A stretch of DNA of 41,474 nt, from positions 1 to 41,474 of the forward strand of contig CALGNN010000091.1 of NCBI GenBank assembly GCA_937961455.1, written 5' to 3'. The position numbers and the translations under genes are program-made. Under the pieces are notes generated by a model. That model was not told the origin of the DNA and ran no database searches. It worked only from the letters and a program-made list of their open reading frames with translations. Origin of the DNA: an uncultured Saprospiraceae bacterium (GTDB lineage: Bacteria; Bacteroidota; Bacteroidia; Chitinophagales; Saprospiraceae). Shown in pieces: positions 7,757 to 16,130 of this stretch (the first letter of the stretch is position 1; each line of letters starts with the position of its first letter).

Positions 7757-8676
7757 GTGAAATAAATAATGCATCATTTTTAAGACGTTTTTGGATTTAT
7801 CAGAAAGAACGATTTCCTTTTATACAACATGGGGTATTAATCCTCGTCTTTAGTTTTTCAGCAATTTCATATGCAAGGATCAGTGCTGGAAAACTTGGCT
7901 TTATCGATTGGAAAGTATTCCTACCTGGTGCATTCATTACATTCACCTTGTTTTTAATGCTTCGAATATTTGATGAATTTAAAGATGAGGAAGAGGATAA
8001 AGTACATCGTAGCCATTTACCTGTGCCAAGAGGATTAATAAAACTTAGTGAGTTAAAAATCGTAGGGATTGTAGTTGTAGTATTGCAAATAATAGTTCAA
8101 TTAATCTTCTTTCCGAAGATGCTCATACTTTATGCCTTTGTAATGATTTACATGAGCTTAATGGCGGTGGAATTTTTTATACCTAAATGGTTGGTGGGCC
8201 ATCATTTTTGGTATGTGGTATCACACATGGTTATTATTCCATTTGTAGATATTTTTGCAAGCGGACTTGATTGGTTTATTCTTGGAGAAGATGCGCCCTT
8301 TAATTTGGTTTTCTTTTTTGCAGTATCTTTTATGAATGGTATTGTATTGGAGTTTGGAAGAAAAATTAGAACTCCAGAAAATGAAGAAATTAATACCTAC
8401 AGCACAAAACTTGGAATGGACAAAGCTACTTGGTACTTTTTAATTTCTTTGCTTGTCACTTGGGTCTTTGCTATCGTCGCCGCCTACTATGCAGGATATG
8501 GAATGATCATTTTTATCATTCTTACTTTCTTTCTTATAGCTTGTAGCATTCCAGCCATTTTATTTTTGCAAAATAAAAAAGCAAAATTAGCTAAGGGAAT
8601 TGAAATTGCTTCTGGGGTTTGGACCTTAGCTATGTATTTAATTTTAGGTGCAGGTCCAATGTTGTTTCAAGGATAA
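7753..8676 (+). CDS. UbiA-superfamily prenyltransferase-like membrane protein
   Basis: The 307-residue polytopic protein has about nine membrane helices. The first acidic motif is RIFDEFKDEEED (residues 71-82) followed by PVPRGLI, the pattern of a UbiA subfamily that uses FDExKDxExD in place of NDxxDxxxD. At the second motif position, where classical members have DxxxD, it carries RKIRTPENEE (residues 203-212) followed by NTYSTKLG. Classical UbiA enzymes move a prenyl chain from a diphosphate to an acceptor using Mg bound by both Asp motifs. The altered second site leaves room for a different donor or acceptor. It is coupled to the small membrane protein and followed nine bases later by the dikinase. 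The superfamily call is good; the substrate is unknown. Confidence 0.85.
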   Translation: MSEINNASFLRRFWIYQKERFPFIQHGVLILVFSFSAISYARISAGKLGFIDWKVFLPGAFITFTLFLMLRIFDEFKDEEEDKVHRSHLPVPRGLIKLSELKIVGIVVVVLQIIVQLIFFPKMLILYAFVMIYMSLMAVEFFIPKWLVGHHFWYVVSHMVIIPFVDIFASGLDWFILGEDAPFNLVFFFAVSFMNGIVLEFGRKIRTPENEEINTYSTKLGMDKATWYFLISLLVTWVFAIVAAYYAGYGMIIFIILTFFLIACSIPAILFLQNKKAKLAKGIEIASGVWTLAMYLILGAGPMLFQG

Positions 8677-8685
8677 ATTAATATT

Positions 8686-11271
8686 ATGAGCCACTTAGAA
8701 AATCCAATTTTACAAAAAGAATCCATAGGCGGGAAAGCTGCTAATCTCATTGAATTAGAAAAGCTTGGACTTGAGGTACCTGCATTCACCGTTATTACTG
8801 CTTCACGATTGAAACAAGATAAATCTCCAAACTTTTGGAAACTTCTTGCAGAAGAAACATTAGTGAAAGAAAACTTTGAGGAGGGTGAATTAAGATTTGC
8901 AGTGCGATCTTCAGGAGTTGCTGAAGATGGGATGGATCATTCTTTTGCTGGTCAATTTGAAACAAAACTGAATGTTAGACCCGAAGAAATGGCTGAAGCC
9001 ATAAAGGAAGTATTTGAATCCGCTAATAACGAAAGAGTATTAGAGTATAGGAAAGAAAGAGGCATAAAAGGAGATAATGATGTAGCTATAGTTATTCAAA
9101 AAATGCTTGATCCAGATGTTGCTGGTGTGGCTTTTGGTATTCACCCAGTTACAGGGAGCACAACACATCAAGTTATTTCTTCTGTTTATGGACTGGGAGA
9201 GGGATTAGTTTCTGGTATGTACAATGCAGACACTTTTGTAATATCAGATGATGGAGCAATTGAAAAAGAAATTGTAAAAAAAGATGCTAAGTTGGTTTTT
9301 AATACCCAGACCAACAGTGGTAATATTGAAATGGCTGTGCCACTTGATCAACAAGAAGAGTCTAGTCTATCTGATCCTCAACTAAAAGAAATTCAGCATG
9401 TCCTTAAAAAATTAGAAAGCCATTTTAATCACCCACAGGATATCGAGTTTGCTTTTGAAAATGGCAATTTATTTCTTTTGCAAACACGTCCCATTACAAC
9501 CACAAATATTAAAGCAGTTATTCCAAACGAAGGCGATTATATTATATGGGATAATAGCAATATTGTAGAAAGCTACCCGGGACACTCTTTACCTCTTGGC
9601 TTTTCTTTCATTAGAAAAATGTACGAAGCAGTTTACATTCAGTTTGCCTCTATTATGGGGGTAAGTAAAAAAGAGATAGAAGATAATGCATCTGTTTTTG
9701 CAAATATGCTAGGGATATTAAAAGGTCGAGTTTATTACAATTTATTAAGTTGGTATAGAGCCTTGGCTATGCTTCCTGGATATGCACTCAATGCTGAATT
9801 TATGGAGCGTATGATGGGTGTTAAACAACGTTTTGAATTAGAAGATCTTCCGGTGAGAAGTAAATTTAAAGAGCGAATAAGAGTATTAAATATGGTCAGA
9901 ATTATGATCATCAATTTAGTAGGACTTCCCAAGATGACAAGAAATTTTCAAAGAGATTTTAATGGTGTCATGACAGAATATAATGCCATAAATTTTGAAG
10001 AAAAAAACAGTTGGGAATTAATGCGTTTGTATAAGAGATACGAACAAACCTTATTAAAAAAATGGAAGGCTCCTTTGGTTAATGATTTTTATGCTATGAT
10101 TTACTTTGGGGTTTTACAAAAATTGGTCACCAAGTATAAATTAGATGATTCTGGAACACTTCACAATAATTTACTTTGTGGTGCAAGAGATATTGTTTCC
10201 ACCGACCCTATTAAAAGGTGTCTGAATTTATCTGAAAATATATTAGACAATCAAAAATTAAAAGATCAATTCATTTCATTGGATGCAGACCAACTTTATC
10301 AAGCTTATTTAGACGGTTTATTTCCTGAAAATATTAATCAACAAATAAAAGAATATATCCACAAATGGGGACATAGATGTGTAGGCGAATTAAAATTAGA
10401 AACCATTACCTACAGACAAAACCCTGCAGCTTTTATTGATATTATTAAGACCTATGTCACTCAAGGAATACGAAGCAAAGAAAATAATGTGGATTTAGAA
10501 ATGAGGGCTTCGGCAGAGGCTCAAGTAAAAGAAAAATTAAAAGGAAAATTTTTAAAGAAGCGCCTATTTAATTGGGTATTAAAAAAGACCAGACATCTGG
10601 TGAGTAATAGAGAAAATTTGAGATATGAAAGAACTAGAGGTTATGGTACTGTTAGAGATATATTTTCCGCACTAGGGCATAATTTTAAAAACTTAGATGC
10701 CATAGAATCCGATCGAGATATATTTTATTTAACCCAAGAAGAAATTTTTGATTATATCCAAGGCACCAGCATTACGGATGATTTAAAAGCCCTAATCAGT
10801 CTTAGAAAAATGGAGTATGCTTCTTTTGATACTGCTCCTAAACCTGCAGAAAGAATTAAGACAGATGGTGTCGTATATAAAGTAAATGATTTGACAAGCC
10901 ACCACGAATCAGAAGATCATATAGATGAAGCAGATGATAGTGTTATCAAAGGATTGGGTTGTTGTCCAGGGCTTGTTCGTAAACGGGTAATGGTCATTCA
11001 TGATCCTTCAGAGATCAATAGCTTAAATGGTGATATCCTTGTGACAGTAAGTACAGATCCAGGCTGGGTTACTTTATTCCCAACCGCCTCTGGAATATTG
11101 GTAGAAAAAGGAAGTTTACTCAGCCACTCCGCAATCGTTTCTAGAGAAATGGGAATTCCCTGTGTCGTTGGAATTAATGGCCTTATAGGTAAATTAAAGA
11201 CAGGTGATGTGGTCGAGATGAATGGAAGTACAGGTATAGTAAAACTTATAGAAAACGCTACATTAAACTAA
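8686..11271 (+). CDS. PEP-synthase/rifampicin-phosphotransferase-like dikinase
   Basis: The 861-residue enzyme has three parts. An N-terminal ATP-grasp domain (about 1-270) starts with IGGKAANLIELEKLGLEVPA and contains FAVRSSGVAEDG, GEGLVSG and IEFAFENGNLFLLQTRPITT. A central helical region (about 290-730) has no similarity that I recognise to the PEP/pyruvate barrel. A C-terminal swivelling phosphohistidine domain contains LLSHSAIVSREMGIPCVVG with catalytic His at about residue 814. This order and size match rifampicin phosphotransferase, in which ATP's beta-phosphate goes via His to a small molecule, rather than true PEP synthase. Sitting between UbiA-like and DUF3419 genes, it probably phosphorylates a lipid or prenol intermediate; that is inference. 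Confidence 0.85.
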   Translation: MSHLENPILQKESIGGKAANLIELEKLGLEVPAFTVITASRLKQDKSPNFWKLLAEETLVKENFEEGELRFAVRSSGVAEDGMDHSFAGQFETKLNVRPEEMAEAIKEVFESANNERVLEYRKERGIKGDNDVAIVIQKMLDPDVAGVAFGIHPVTGSTTHQVISSVYGLGEGLVSGMYNADTFVISDDGAIEKEIVKKDAKLVFNTQTNSGNIEMAVPLDQQEESSLSDPQLKEIQHVLKKLESHFNHPQDIEFAFENGNLFLLQTRPITTTNIKAVIPNEGDYIIWDNSNIVESYPGHSLPLGFSFIRKMYEAVYIQFASIMGVSKKEIEDNASVFANMLGILKGRVYYNLLSWYRALAMLPGYALNAEFMERMMGVKQRFELEDLPVRSKFKERIRVLNMVRIMIINLVGLPKMTRNFQRDFNGVMTEYNAINFEEKNSWELMRLYKRYEQTLLKKWKAPLVNDFYAMIYFGVLQKLVTKYKLDDSGTLHNNLLCGARDIVSTDPIKRCLNLSENILDNQKLKDQFISLDADQLYQAYLDGLFPENINQQIKEYIHKWGHRCVGELKLETITYRQNPAAFIDIIKTYVTQGIRSKENNVDLEMRASAEAQVKEKLKGKFLKKRLFNWVLKKTRHLVSNRENLRYERTRGYGTVRDIFSALGHNFKNLDAIESDRDIFYLTQEEIFDYIQGTSITDDLKALISLRKMEYASFDTAPKPAERIKTDGVVYKVNDLTSHHESEDHIDEADDSVIKGLGCCPGLVRKRVMVIHDPSEINSLNGDILVTVSTDPGWVTLFPTASGILVEKGSLLSHSAIVSREMGIPCVVGINGLIGKLKTGDVVEMNGSTGIVKLIENATLN

Positions 11272-11275
11272 TATT

Positions 11276-12361
11276 ATGGCCATTACAGATAAAGCAAAGT
11301 TTGATTTTGTCCGATACGCAAATGTTTGGGAAGATGCTACAGTATTAGCTAAAGCATTACAAATTCAAAAGGGAGAAAAACTTTTATCTATTGCATCTGC
11401 AGGAGATAATTGTTTTTACTTGCTAAAAGACGAACCTGAGATTGCAGTTGCAGTTGATTTAAGCGAAGTCCAATTATATTTAGTTGAATTAAAAAAATCA
11501 GCTATTAGAACTTTAGAATATGAGGACGTTTTAGGTTTTTTGGGCTTTAGAGAAAACCATAAAAGAATTAATTTATACCAAAAGATAAAATCTGAAATCC
11601 CTTCAGAAGCAAGAGCTTATTGGGATACAAAAGAAGATGTCATTAAGGAAGGATTATTGCATGACGGTAAATTTGAAAAGTATTTTCAGACCTTCAGTAA
11701 TAAAGTATTACCCTACATTCATAGCAAGGAAAAAACAAAAGAACTTTTTAAGATTAAAAGTGCCGAAGCTCAAAAAGAATTCTATGATAAAAAATGGAAT
11801 ACTTGGAGGTGGAGATTACTATTTAAAGTTTTTTTTAGTAAAAGAATTATGGGATGGCTCGGCCGAGATCCTGAATTTTTAAAACAAGTAGAAATTAATG
11901 TGGGGAATTTTATTTTTAATCAAGCGGAAAAACAATTAAGTAGTGAGAAAGCTCATAGCAATCATATGCTTCGTTACAACTTAACTTCTTCTTTTGATGA
12001 TCTCCTTCCAGAGTATTTACAAAAAGAACATTATGCTACAATTAAAAACCATATCGACAATGTCCATTGCTTTAAAGGTTATGCACAAGAAGCTAGTGCA
12101 AAGTATGGTAATTTTGACGTCATGAACTTGTCAAATATTTTTGAATATATGGATCAAAAAATATTTAAAGAAAGTGGACAAGCATTTATTGATATCGCAA
12201 ATCCAGGAGCAAGAATAGCTTATTGGAATTTAATGGTACCCAGACGTCTTTCTAAAGAATTTAATCAATTAACATTTTTAGAATCCTTAAGTAATGATTT
12301 AATGAGAGAGGATAAAGGTTTCTACTACAGTCAATTTGTTGTTGAAAAATTAACTGAATAA
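11276..12361 (+). CDS. DUF3419 protein, BtaA-like 3-amino-3-carboxypropyltransferase
   Basis: The 361-residue soluble protein opens with FVRYANVWEDATVLAKAL and an AdoMet-site-like SIASAGDN (residues 38-45), then VAVDLSEVQLYLVELK. These are hallmarks of DUF3419, whose characterised member BtaA moves the 3-amino-3-carboxypropyl group of AdoMet onto diacylglycerol to make the homoserine head of betaine lipids. Later segments include FFSKRIMGWLGRDPEFL and a C-terminal MNLSNIFEYMD. No BtaB-like N-methyltransferase is present in the cluster, so the head group, if made, would stay unmethylated or be modified otherwise. The start is four bases after the dikinase stop and the next start is one base after this stop. 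Confidence 0.85.
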   Translation: MAITDKAKFDFVRYANVWEDATVLAKALQIQKGEKLLSIASAGDNCFYLLKDEPEIAVAVDLSEVQLYLVELKKSAIRTLEYEDVLGFLGFRENHKRINLYQKIKSEIPSEARAYWDTKEDVIKEGLLHDGKFEKYFQTFSNKVLPYIHSKEKTKELFKIKSAEAQKEFYDKKWNTWRWRLLFKVFFSKRIMGWLGRDPEFLKQVEINVGNFIFNQAEKQLSSEKAHSNHMLRYNLTSSFDDLLPEYLQKEHYATIKNHIDNVHCFKGYAQEASAKYGNFDVMNLSNIFEYMDQKIFKESGQAFIDIANPGARIAYWNLMVPRRLSKEFNQLTFLESLSNDLMREDKGFYYSQFVVEKLTE

Positions 12362-12362
12362 C

Positions 12363-13064
12363 ATGAATTATAAATATCTGATTATTCTCGCTAGTGCGTT
12401 CTTATTGCTATTTATTATATCTGAGTTTATTTATAGAGTATTTCATGTTAAGACTGAATACACGAGAAAATTCGTCCATATAGGTACGGGTTTATTAACC
12501 ATGTTTTTTCCAATTTTATTAAGCTCGCATTGGGAGGTATTAATTTTATGCAGCTCCTTTATGTTTATTTTATTATTGAGTTTTAAATTCAAATTTTTGC
12601 AATCAGTTAATGCGATTAAAAGGAAATCTTTTGGAAGCCTTTGCTACCCTATCGCAGTTTATTTTTCATATTTGGCTTTTAGTATTGTAAAAGCAAGAGG
12701 TGTTTCGACCCTATCTCCATTATTGTTTTATTACTTACCTATTTTAATTATGGCATTCTGTGATCCTATTGCAGCTTTAGTTGGGAAAAAATATCCTATA
12801 AGAAAATATAAGGTGGGTTCAGGCACAAAATCTATAGGCGGAAGCAGCAGCTTTTTAATTGCAGCGATTGTGCTTACCCTGTCATTAATGTTTTCTTTTC
12901 AGAGTGAATTTTCTTTTTGGCTTGTATTAATAACTGCCTTATTGACGTCTATAAGTACCATGATTGTAGAAGCGATTTCTCCAAATGGCCTTGACAATTT
13001 TACCATTCCTGCTACAGCCATTGCCAGTTTGTTGCTAGTGAATTTTTATTTATTTATACAATAA
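12363..13064 (+). CDS. Phytol/dolichol-kinase-like CTP-transferase family membrane protein
   Basis: The 233-residue protein has about seven membrane helices and the motifs of the polyprenol-kinase/phosphatidate-cytidylyltransferase superfamily: TRKFVHIGTGL after helix 1, FCDPIAALVGKKY in the middle, SGTKSIGGSSSF, and a C-terminal EAISPNGLDNFTIP that fits the usual acidic motif ahead of the last helices. Relatives such as plant VTE5 and yeast Sec59 use CTP to phosphorylate phytol or dolichol; others form CDP-lipids. In this cluster it would activate a prenol or diglyceride. It is separated from the DUF3419 gene by one base. The superfamily is clear; kinase versus cytidylyltransferase is not. 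Confidence 0.82.
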   Translation: MNYKYLIILASAFLLLFIISEFIYRVFHVKTEYTRKFVHIGTGLLTMFFPILLSSHWEVLILCSSFMFILLLSFKFKFLQSVNAIKRKSFGSLCYPIAVYFSYLAFSIVKARGVSTLSPLLFYYLPILIMAFCDPIAALVGKKYPIRKYKVGSGTKSIGGSSSFLIAAIVLTLSLMFSFQSEFSFWLVLITALLTSISTMIVEAISPNGLDNFTIPATAIASLLLVNFYLFIQ

Positions 13065-13073
13065 ATATATTTT

Positions 13074-14063
13074 ATGCACACACTTATATCTGAAGATTTC
13101 GAAGTTTTTAAAAAACACTATATAAGTCTTTCTGAAGGATTGTATCAGAAAGAAGTGACTATTGAAGAGCCATATCGAGGAAAGGATAAATTGTATTTTA
13201 TTCAATTGGATGATGAAGAAGTAGTGATTGCCACAATGATCTATTTTCCAAACACCTCAATGAAAGTTGATGACATAAAAGCTACTTGCTTTGGGTATTT
13301 TGAAGCACGCAATCATCCTGAAGGAGTTAAAGAAATGTTTAAGGCATTGAAATCACAAATAAACGATAATGAAATATTGTTTGGTCCAATGAATGGTTCT
13401 ACTTGGGATAATTATCGAATAGCGATTAACCTTTTTCAGCCGTCCTTTCCTATGGATGTTTCCAATCCAGCATATTATCCAAAGCTATTAGCTCATGCCG
13501 AATTAGAAGTGGCGAAAAGCTATGCTTCACATATAGATAAAAAGTTTGTCTACGATAAAGAGAAAATTCAAATGAAGCATGATCAATTGAAAGCTCAAGG
13601 TGCAAGAATTAGGAATATTAATTTAGACGATTTTGACCAAGAGCTTGATAAGGTTTACGATTTATGTATGTCGAGTTTTACAAACAGTTTTTTGTTTTCT
13701 ACAATTGAAAGAAAAGAATTTAAGTCGCGCTACTTGGCAATGAAGCCTTATTTGCAAGCTGATTATATATGGTTTGTAGTAGACGATAGCGATGATTTGA
13801 AAGGGATGATGTTTGCCTTATCATATCCAGGACCGAATAATACAAAGGCATATATGGCCAAAACCTTGGCAAGAGTACCAGATAAAAGATATGCAGGTAT
13901 AGGGAGTGTTTTATCGGCCCTATTAATGGAAAAAGCGCAAGAAGATGGATGTAGTTTTGGAGTGCATGCTTTCATGGAAGATAAAAATGTATCAAATGTT
14001 TTATCAGGAAGATTTTCAGGTGAGCCAGCTAAAATGTATCATTTGTATAAGTATCAGAAATAA
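13074..14063 (+). CDS. GNAT-fold N-acyltransferase (YghO-like)
   Basis: The 329-residue protein resembles the YghO-type GNAT proteins. An N-terminal half contains FGPMNGSTWDNYRIAI and SNPAYYPKLLAHAELEVAKS, equivalent to the FGPxNxSxND...NPPYY pattern of that family. A C-terminal GNAT core contains FVVDDSDDLKGMMFALSYPG and the acyl-CoA-binding segment ARVPDKRYAGIGSVLSALLM. It ends HLYKYQK. Such enzymes transfer acyl groups to amines. The DUF3419 step would create an amino group, so an N-acylation of the head group is a reasonable guess. The stop overlaps the next gene's start (TAATG), implying coupling. Confidence 0.78.
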   Translation: MHTLISEDFEVFKKHYISLSEGLYQKEVTIEEPYRGKDKLYFIQLDDEEVVIATMIYFPNTSMKVDDIKATCFGYFEARNHPEGVKEMFKALKSQINDNEILFGPMNGSTWDNYRIAINLFQPSFPMDVSNPAYYPKLLAHAELEVAKSYASHIDKKFVYDKEKIQMKHDQLKAQGARIRNINLDDFDQELDKVYDLCMSSFTNSFLFSTIERKEFKSRYLAMKPYLQADYIWFVVDDSDDLKGMMFALSYPGPNNTKAYMAKTLARVPDKRYAGIGSVLSALLMEKAQEDGCSFGVHAFMEDKNVSNVLSGRFSGEPAKMYHLYKYQK

Positions 14064-14629
14064 TGAAAAAGCTTTTTAAAATCATAGGGGTATTGTTAAT
14101 AATTGAAGCGCTTTTTTTGCTTTTTGCTCCTTACAAATTTCATGATAATCTTTCGATGCGCGCGATTGCATATGAGATTGAGATAGATAGAAATAAAGAA
14201 TACATTTTTGAGTACCTAGGCAATTCAAAAAATGCGAGTGAATGGTCTGAGTTTGTGGATCATATTACACCACTTAATTCGACAATGGTCCCAGACGGTG
14301 ATATCCATTCCATGCGAAGATGTTTTAAGAATAAAAATGAAAAAGGAATAAAATGGGATGAGGAAATACTGGAAGTTATCCCAAATCAAAAGAGGAAGTT
14401 AAGTTGCTTTAACTTGGAAGGCTTTTTTATGGAAACGGACAATATTAGAACGGAGCAATTGTATGAAGAAATAGACCCTAATAAAACTTTATTGACTTTT
14501 TCTGTTTATTTCGAAGGCCAAAAATCAATTTGGGAAACGCTAAAAATTAGATCTGCTTCATGGTACATTAAATACATTTTTAAGAAAAATATGGAAAACA
14601 TTAAGATGTATTGTGAAAAGCAAAAATGA
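14063..14629 (+). CDS. Membrane-anchored SRPBCC (START/polyketide-cyclase-like) protein
   Basis: The 188-residue protein has one N-terminal membrane helix (residues about 4-22, KKLFKIIGVLLIIEALFLLF) and a soluble SRPBCC-like domain: YEIEIDRNKEYIFEYLGN, WSEFVDHITPL, WDEEILEVIPNQKRKLSC, then a long C-terminal amphipathic helix. This fold makes a deep hydrophobic pocket and is used for lipid binding, cyclisation or transfer. A lipid-chaperone role within the cluster would fit, but there are no catalytic residues that I can point to. It overlaps the GNAT gene by one base and its stop is one base before the ligase ATG. Confidence 0.75.
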   Translation: MKKLFKIIGVLLIIEALFLLFAPYKFHDNLSMRAIAYEIEIDRNKEYIFEYLGNSKNASEWSEFVDHITPLNSTMVPDGDIHSMRRCFKNKNEKGIKWDEEILEVIPNQKRKLSCFNLEGFFMETDNIRTEQLYEEIDPNKTLLTFSVYFEGQKSIWETLKIRSASWYIKYIFKKNMENIKMYCEKQK

Positions 14630-14630
14630 A

Positions 14631-16127
14631 ATGAGCATGGACTTCAATATATATAGCGTTTTTGAAGATGCTGCAAAAAAGTATGGTGATCGTATTGCCA
14701 TCATAGAAGACGGGAAAAAAATTAATTACAATAATTTAGAAATTGCTGTAAATAAGACGACGCAATATTTTTATGATAAAGGCATAAGAAAAGGAGATCG
14801 AGTATTGGTTTTTGTGCCAATGGGAATTGAGTTATATCGAATTGTTTTAGCACTTTTTAAAATGGGAGCTACAGCTGTTTTTTTGGACGAGTGGGTCAGT
14901 GTAAAAAGATTAAAAGTTTGTTGTCGATTGGCTAATTGCAAAGGATTTATAGGAATAAGAAAGGCGAGACTCATGGGCTGGTTTATTAAAGAGCTCAGAC
15001 AAGTTCCGGTAAAGCTGCATGATAAGACTTATGATACATACAATCAGAAAACACAATCAGAGGAGACTAAGGGAGAACTGCCAGCATTAATTACATTCAC
15101 AACAGGAAGCACAGGTACTCCTAAAGCTGCGTTGCGAACCCATGCTTTTTTAAAAGAACAATTTGATGCACTTATTGAAGAAATAAATCCACAGGCTGGA
15201 GATGTAGATATGACGACACTGCCCATAGTTTTACTCATCAATCTAGGAGCTGGAGCAACATCCATCATTGCAAAATTTAATCAGAAGAAACCAGAGCTGC
15301 TTAAAGCTTCAACCATAGTTGAACAGATCCAAAATAATAAAGTTAACCGCATTACCGCCTCACCTTTCTTTTTAAGAAAATTAGCAGATCATGTTTTAAA
15401 GCACGATATAAAATTGCCAAGTCTCAAATATGCATTTACGGGGGGAGCGCCGGTTTTCCCAAAAGAGGCAAGCATTTTTAATCAAGCTTTAGCCAATACA
15501 GAAACACTAGTTGCTTATGGTTCGACCGAGGCTGAGCCTATCAGTTTAATAACGGCCAAAGAAGTGGCAGAGCAAAAAAAGTCTAATGGACTTTTAAAAG
15601 GATTGGCCGTTGGGGCTCCTTATCATAAAACAAGAACCAAAATAATTGCTTGGACAGATCATGCCTTAAACGAATTGCATCCCTTAGAGCAAGGAGCTGT
15701 TGGAGAAATTGTTGTTGCTGGACCTCATGTTTTAAAACAATATTTTAATAACCCAGAAGCATTAAAGCGAAATAAAATTATTGTAGATGATACAATGTGG
15801 CATCGAACTGGGGATAGTGGTTTTTTTGATGAGGAAGGGAAATTGTTTTTAACAGGTAGATGTAAGACCTTATTTAAATATAACGATCAACTAGTTTGTC
15901 CATTTTTAATTGAAGATTTTATTTTAAATCTGGATCATGTTACAATGGGTACCATTCTAAAAAAAGATTCAGGTATTGAATTTGTCTTAGAAGGAAAAGA
16001 TGCTGATAAACAACAAATAGAAAAAGAATTAAGAAACTTAAAATTCGATCCATTCACGGTTAGATGGATGGATCGAATTCCAAGAGATCCTAGGCATAAT
16101 TCCAAAATCGATTATGCACAATTATAA
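14631..16127 (+). CDS. OleC-like AMP-dependent synthetase (ANL superfamily)
   Basis: The P-loop is FTTGSTGTPKAALRTH, the A5-type motif AYGSTEAEPIS, the hinge region WHRTGDSGFFDEEGKLFLTG, and the C-terminal Lys motif DPRHNSKIDYAQL. The MTTLPIVLLINLGAG segment and the RHNSKI ending resemble OleC, the beta-lactone synthetase of long-chain olefin biosynthesis, more than ordinary acyl-CoA ligases. OleA, OleB and OleD partners are absent from the window. The enzyme would adenylate a carboxylate, either a fatty acid or a hydroxy acid. I start at ATG 14631, one base after the preceding TGA; the frame extends to GTG 14613, but that would overlap. It closes the cluster and converges with a TonB receptor gene three bases away. 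Confidence 0.85.
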   Translation: MSMDFNIYSVFEDAAKKYGDRIAIIEDGKKINYNNLEIAVNKTTQYFYDKGIRKGDRVLVFVPMGIELYRIVLALFKMGATAVFLDEWVSVKRLKVCCRLANCKGFIGIRKARLMGWFIKELRQVPVKLHDKTYDTYNQKTQSEETKGELPALITFTTGSTGTPKAALRTHAFLKEQFDALIEEINPQAGDVDMTTLPIVLLINLGAGATSIIAKFNQKKPELLKASTIVEQIQNNKVNRITASPFFLRKLADHVLKHDIKLPSLKYAFTGGAPVFPKEASIFNQALANTETLVAYGSTEAEPISLITAKEVAEQKKSNGLLKGLAVGAPYHKTRTKIIAWTDHALNELHPLEQGAVGEIVVAGPHVLKQYFNNPEALKRNKIIVDDTMWHRTGDSGFFDEEGKLFLTGRCKTLFKYNDQLVCPFLIEDFILNLDHVTMGTILKKDSGIEFVLEGKDADKQQIEKELRNLKFDPFTVRWMDRIPRDPRHNSKIDYAQL

Positions 16128-16130
16128 TTT

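Noticed and set aside
16128-16130. Missing terminator between the lipid cluster and the convergent receptor gene
   Set aside because: The gap is only three bases and no stem is seen; overlapping convergent ends are common, so I draw no conclusion.
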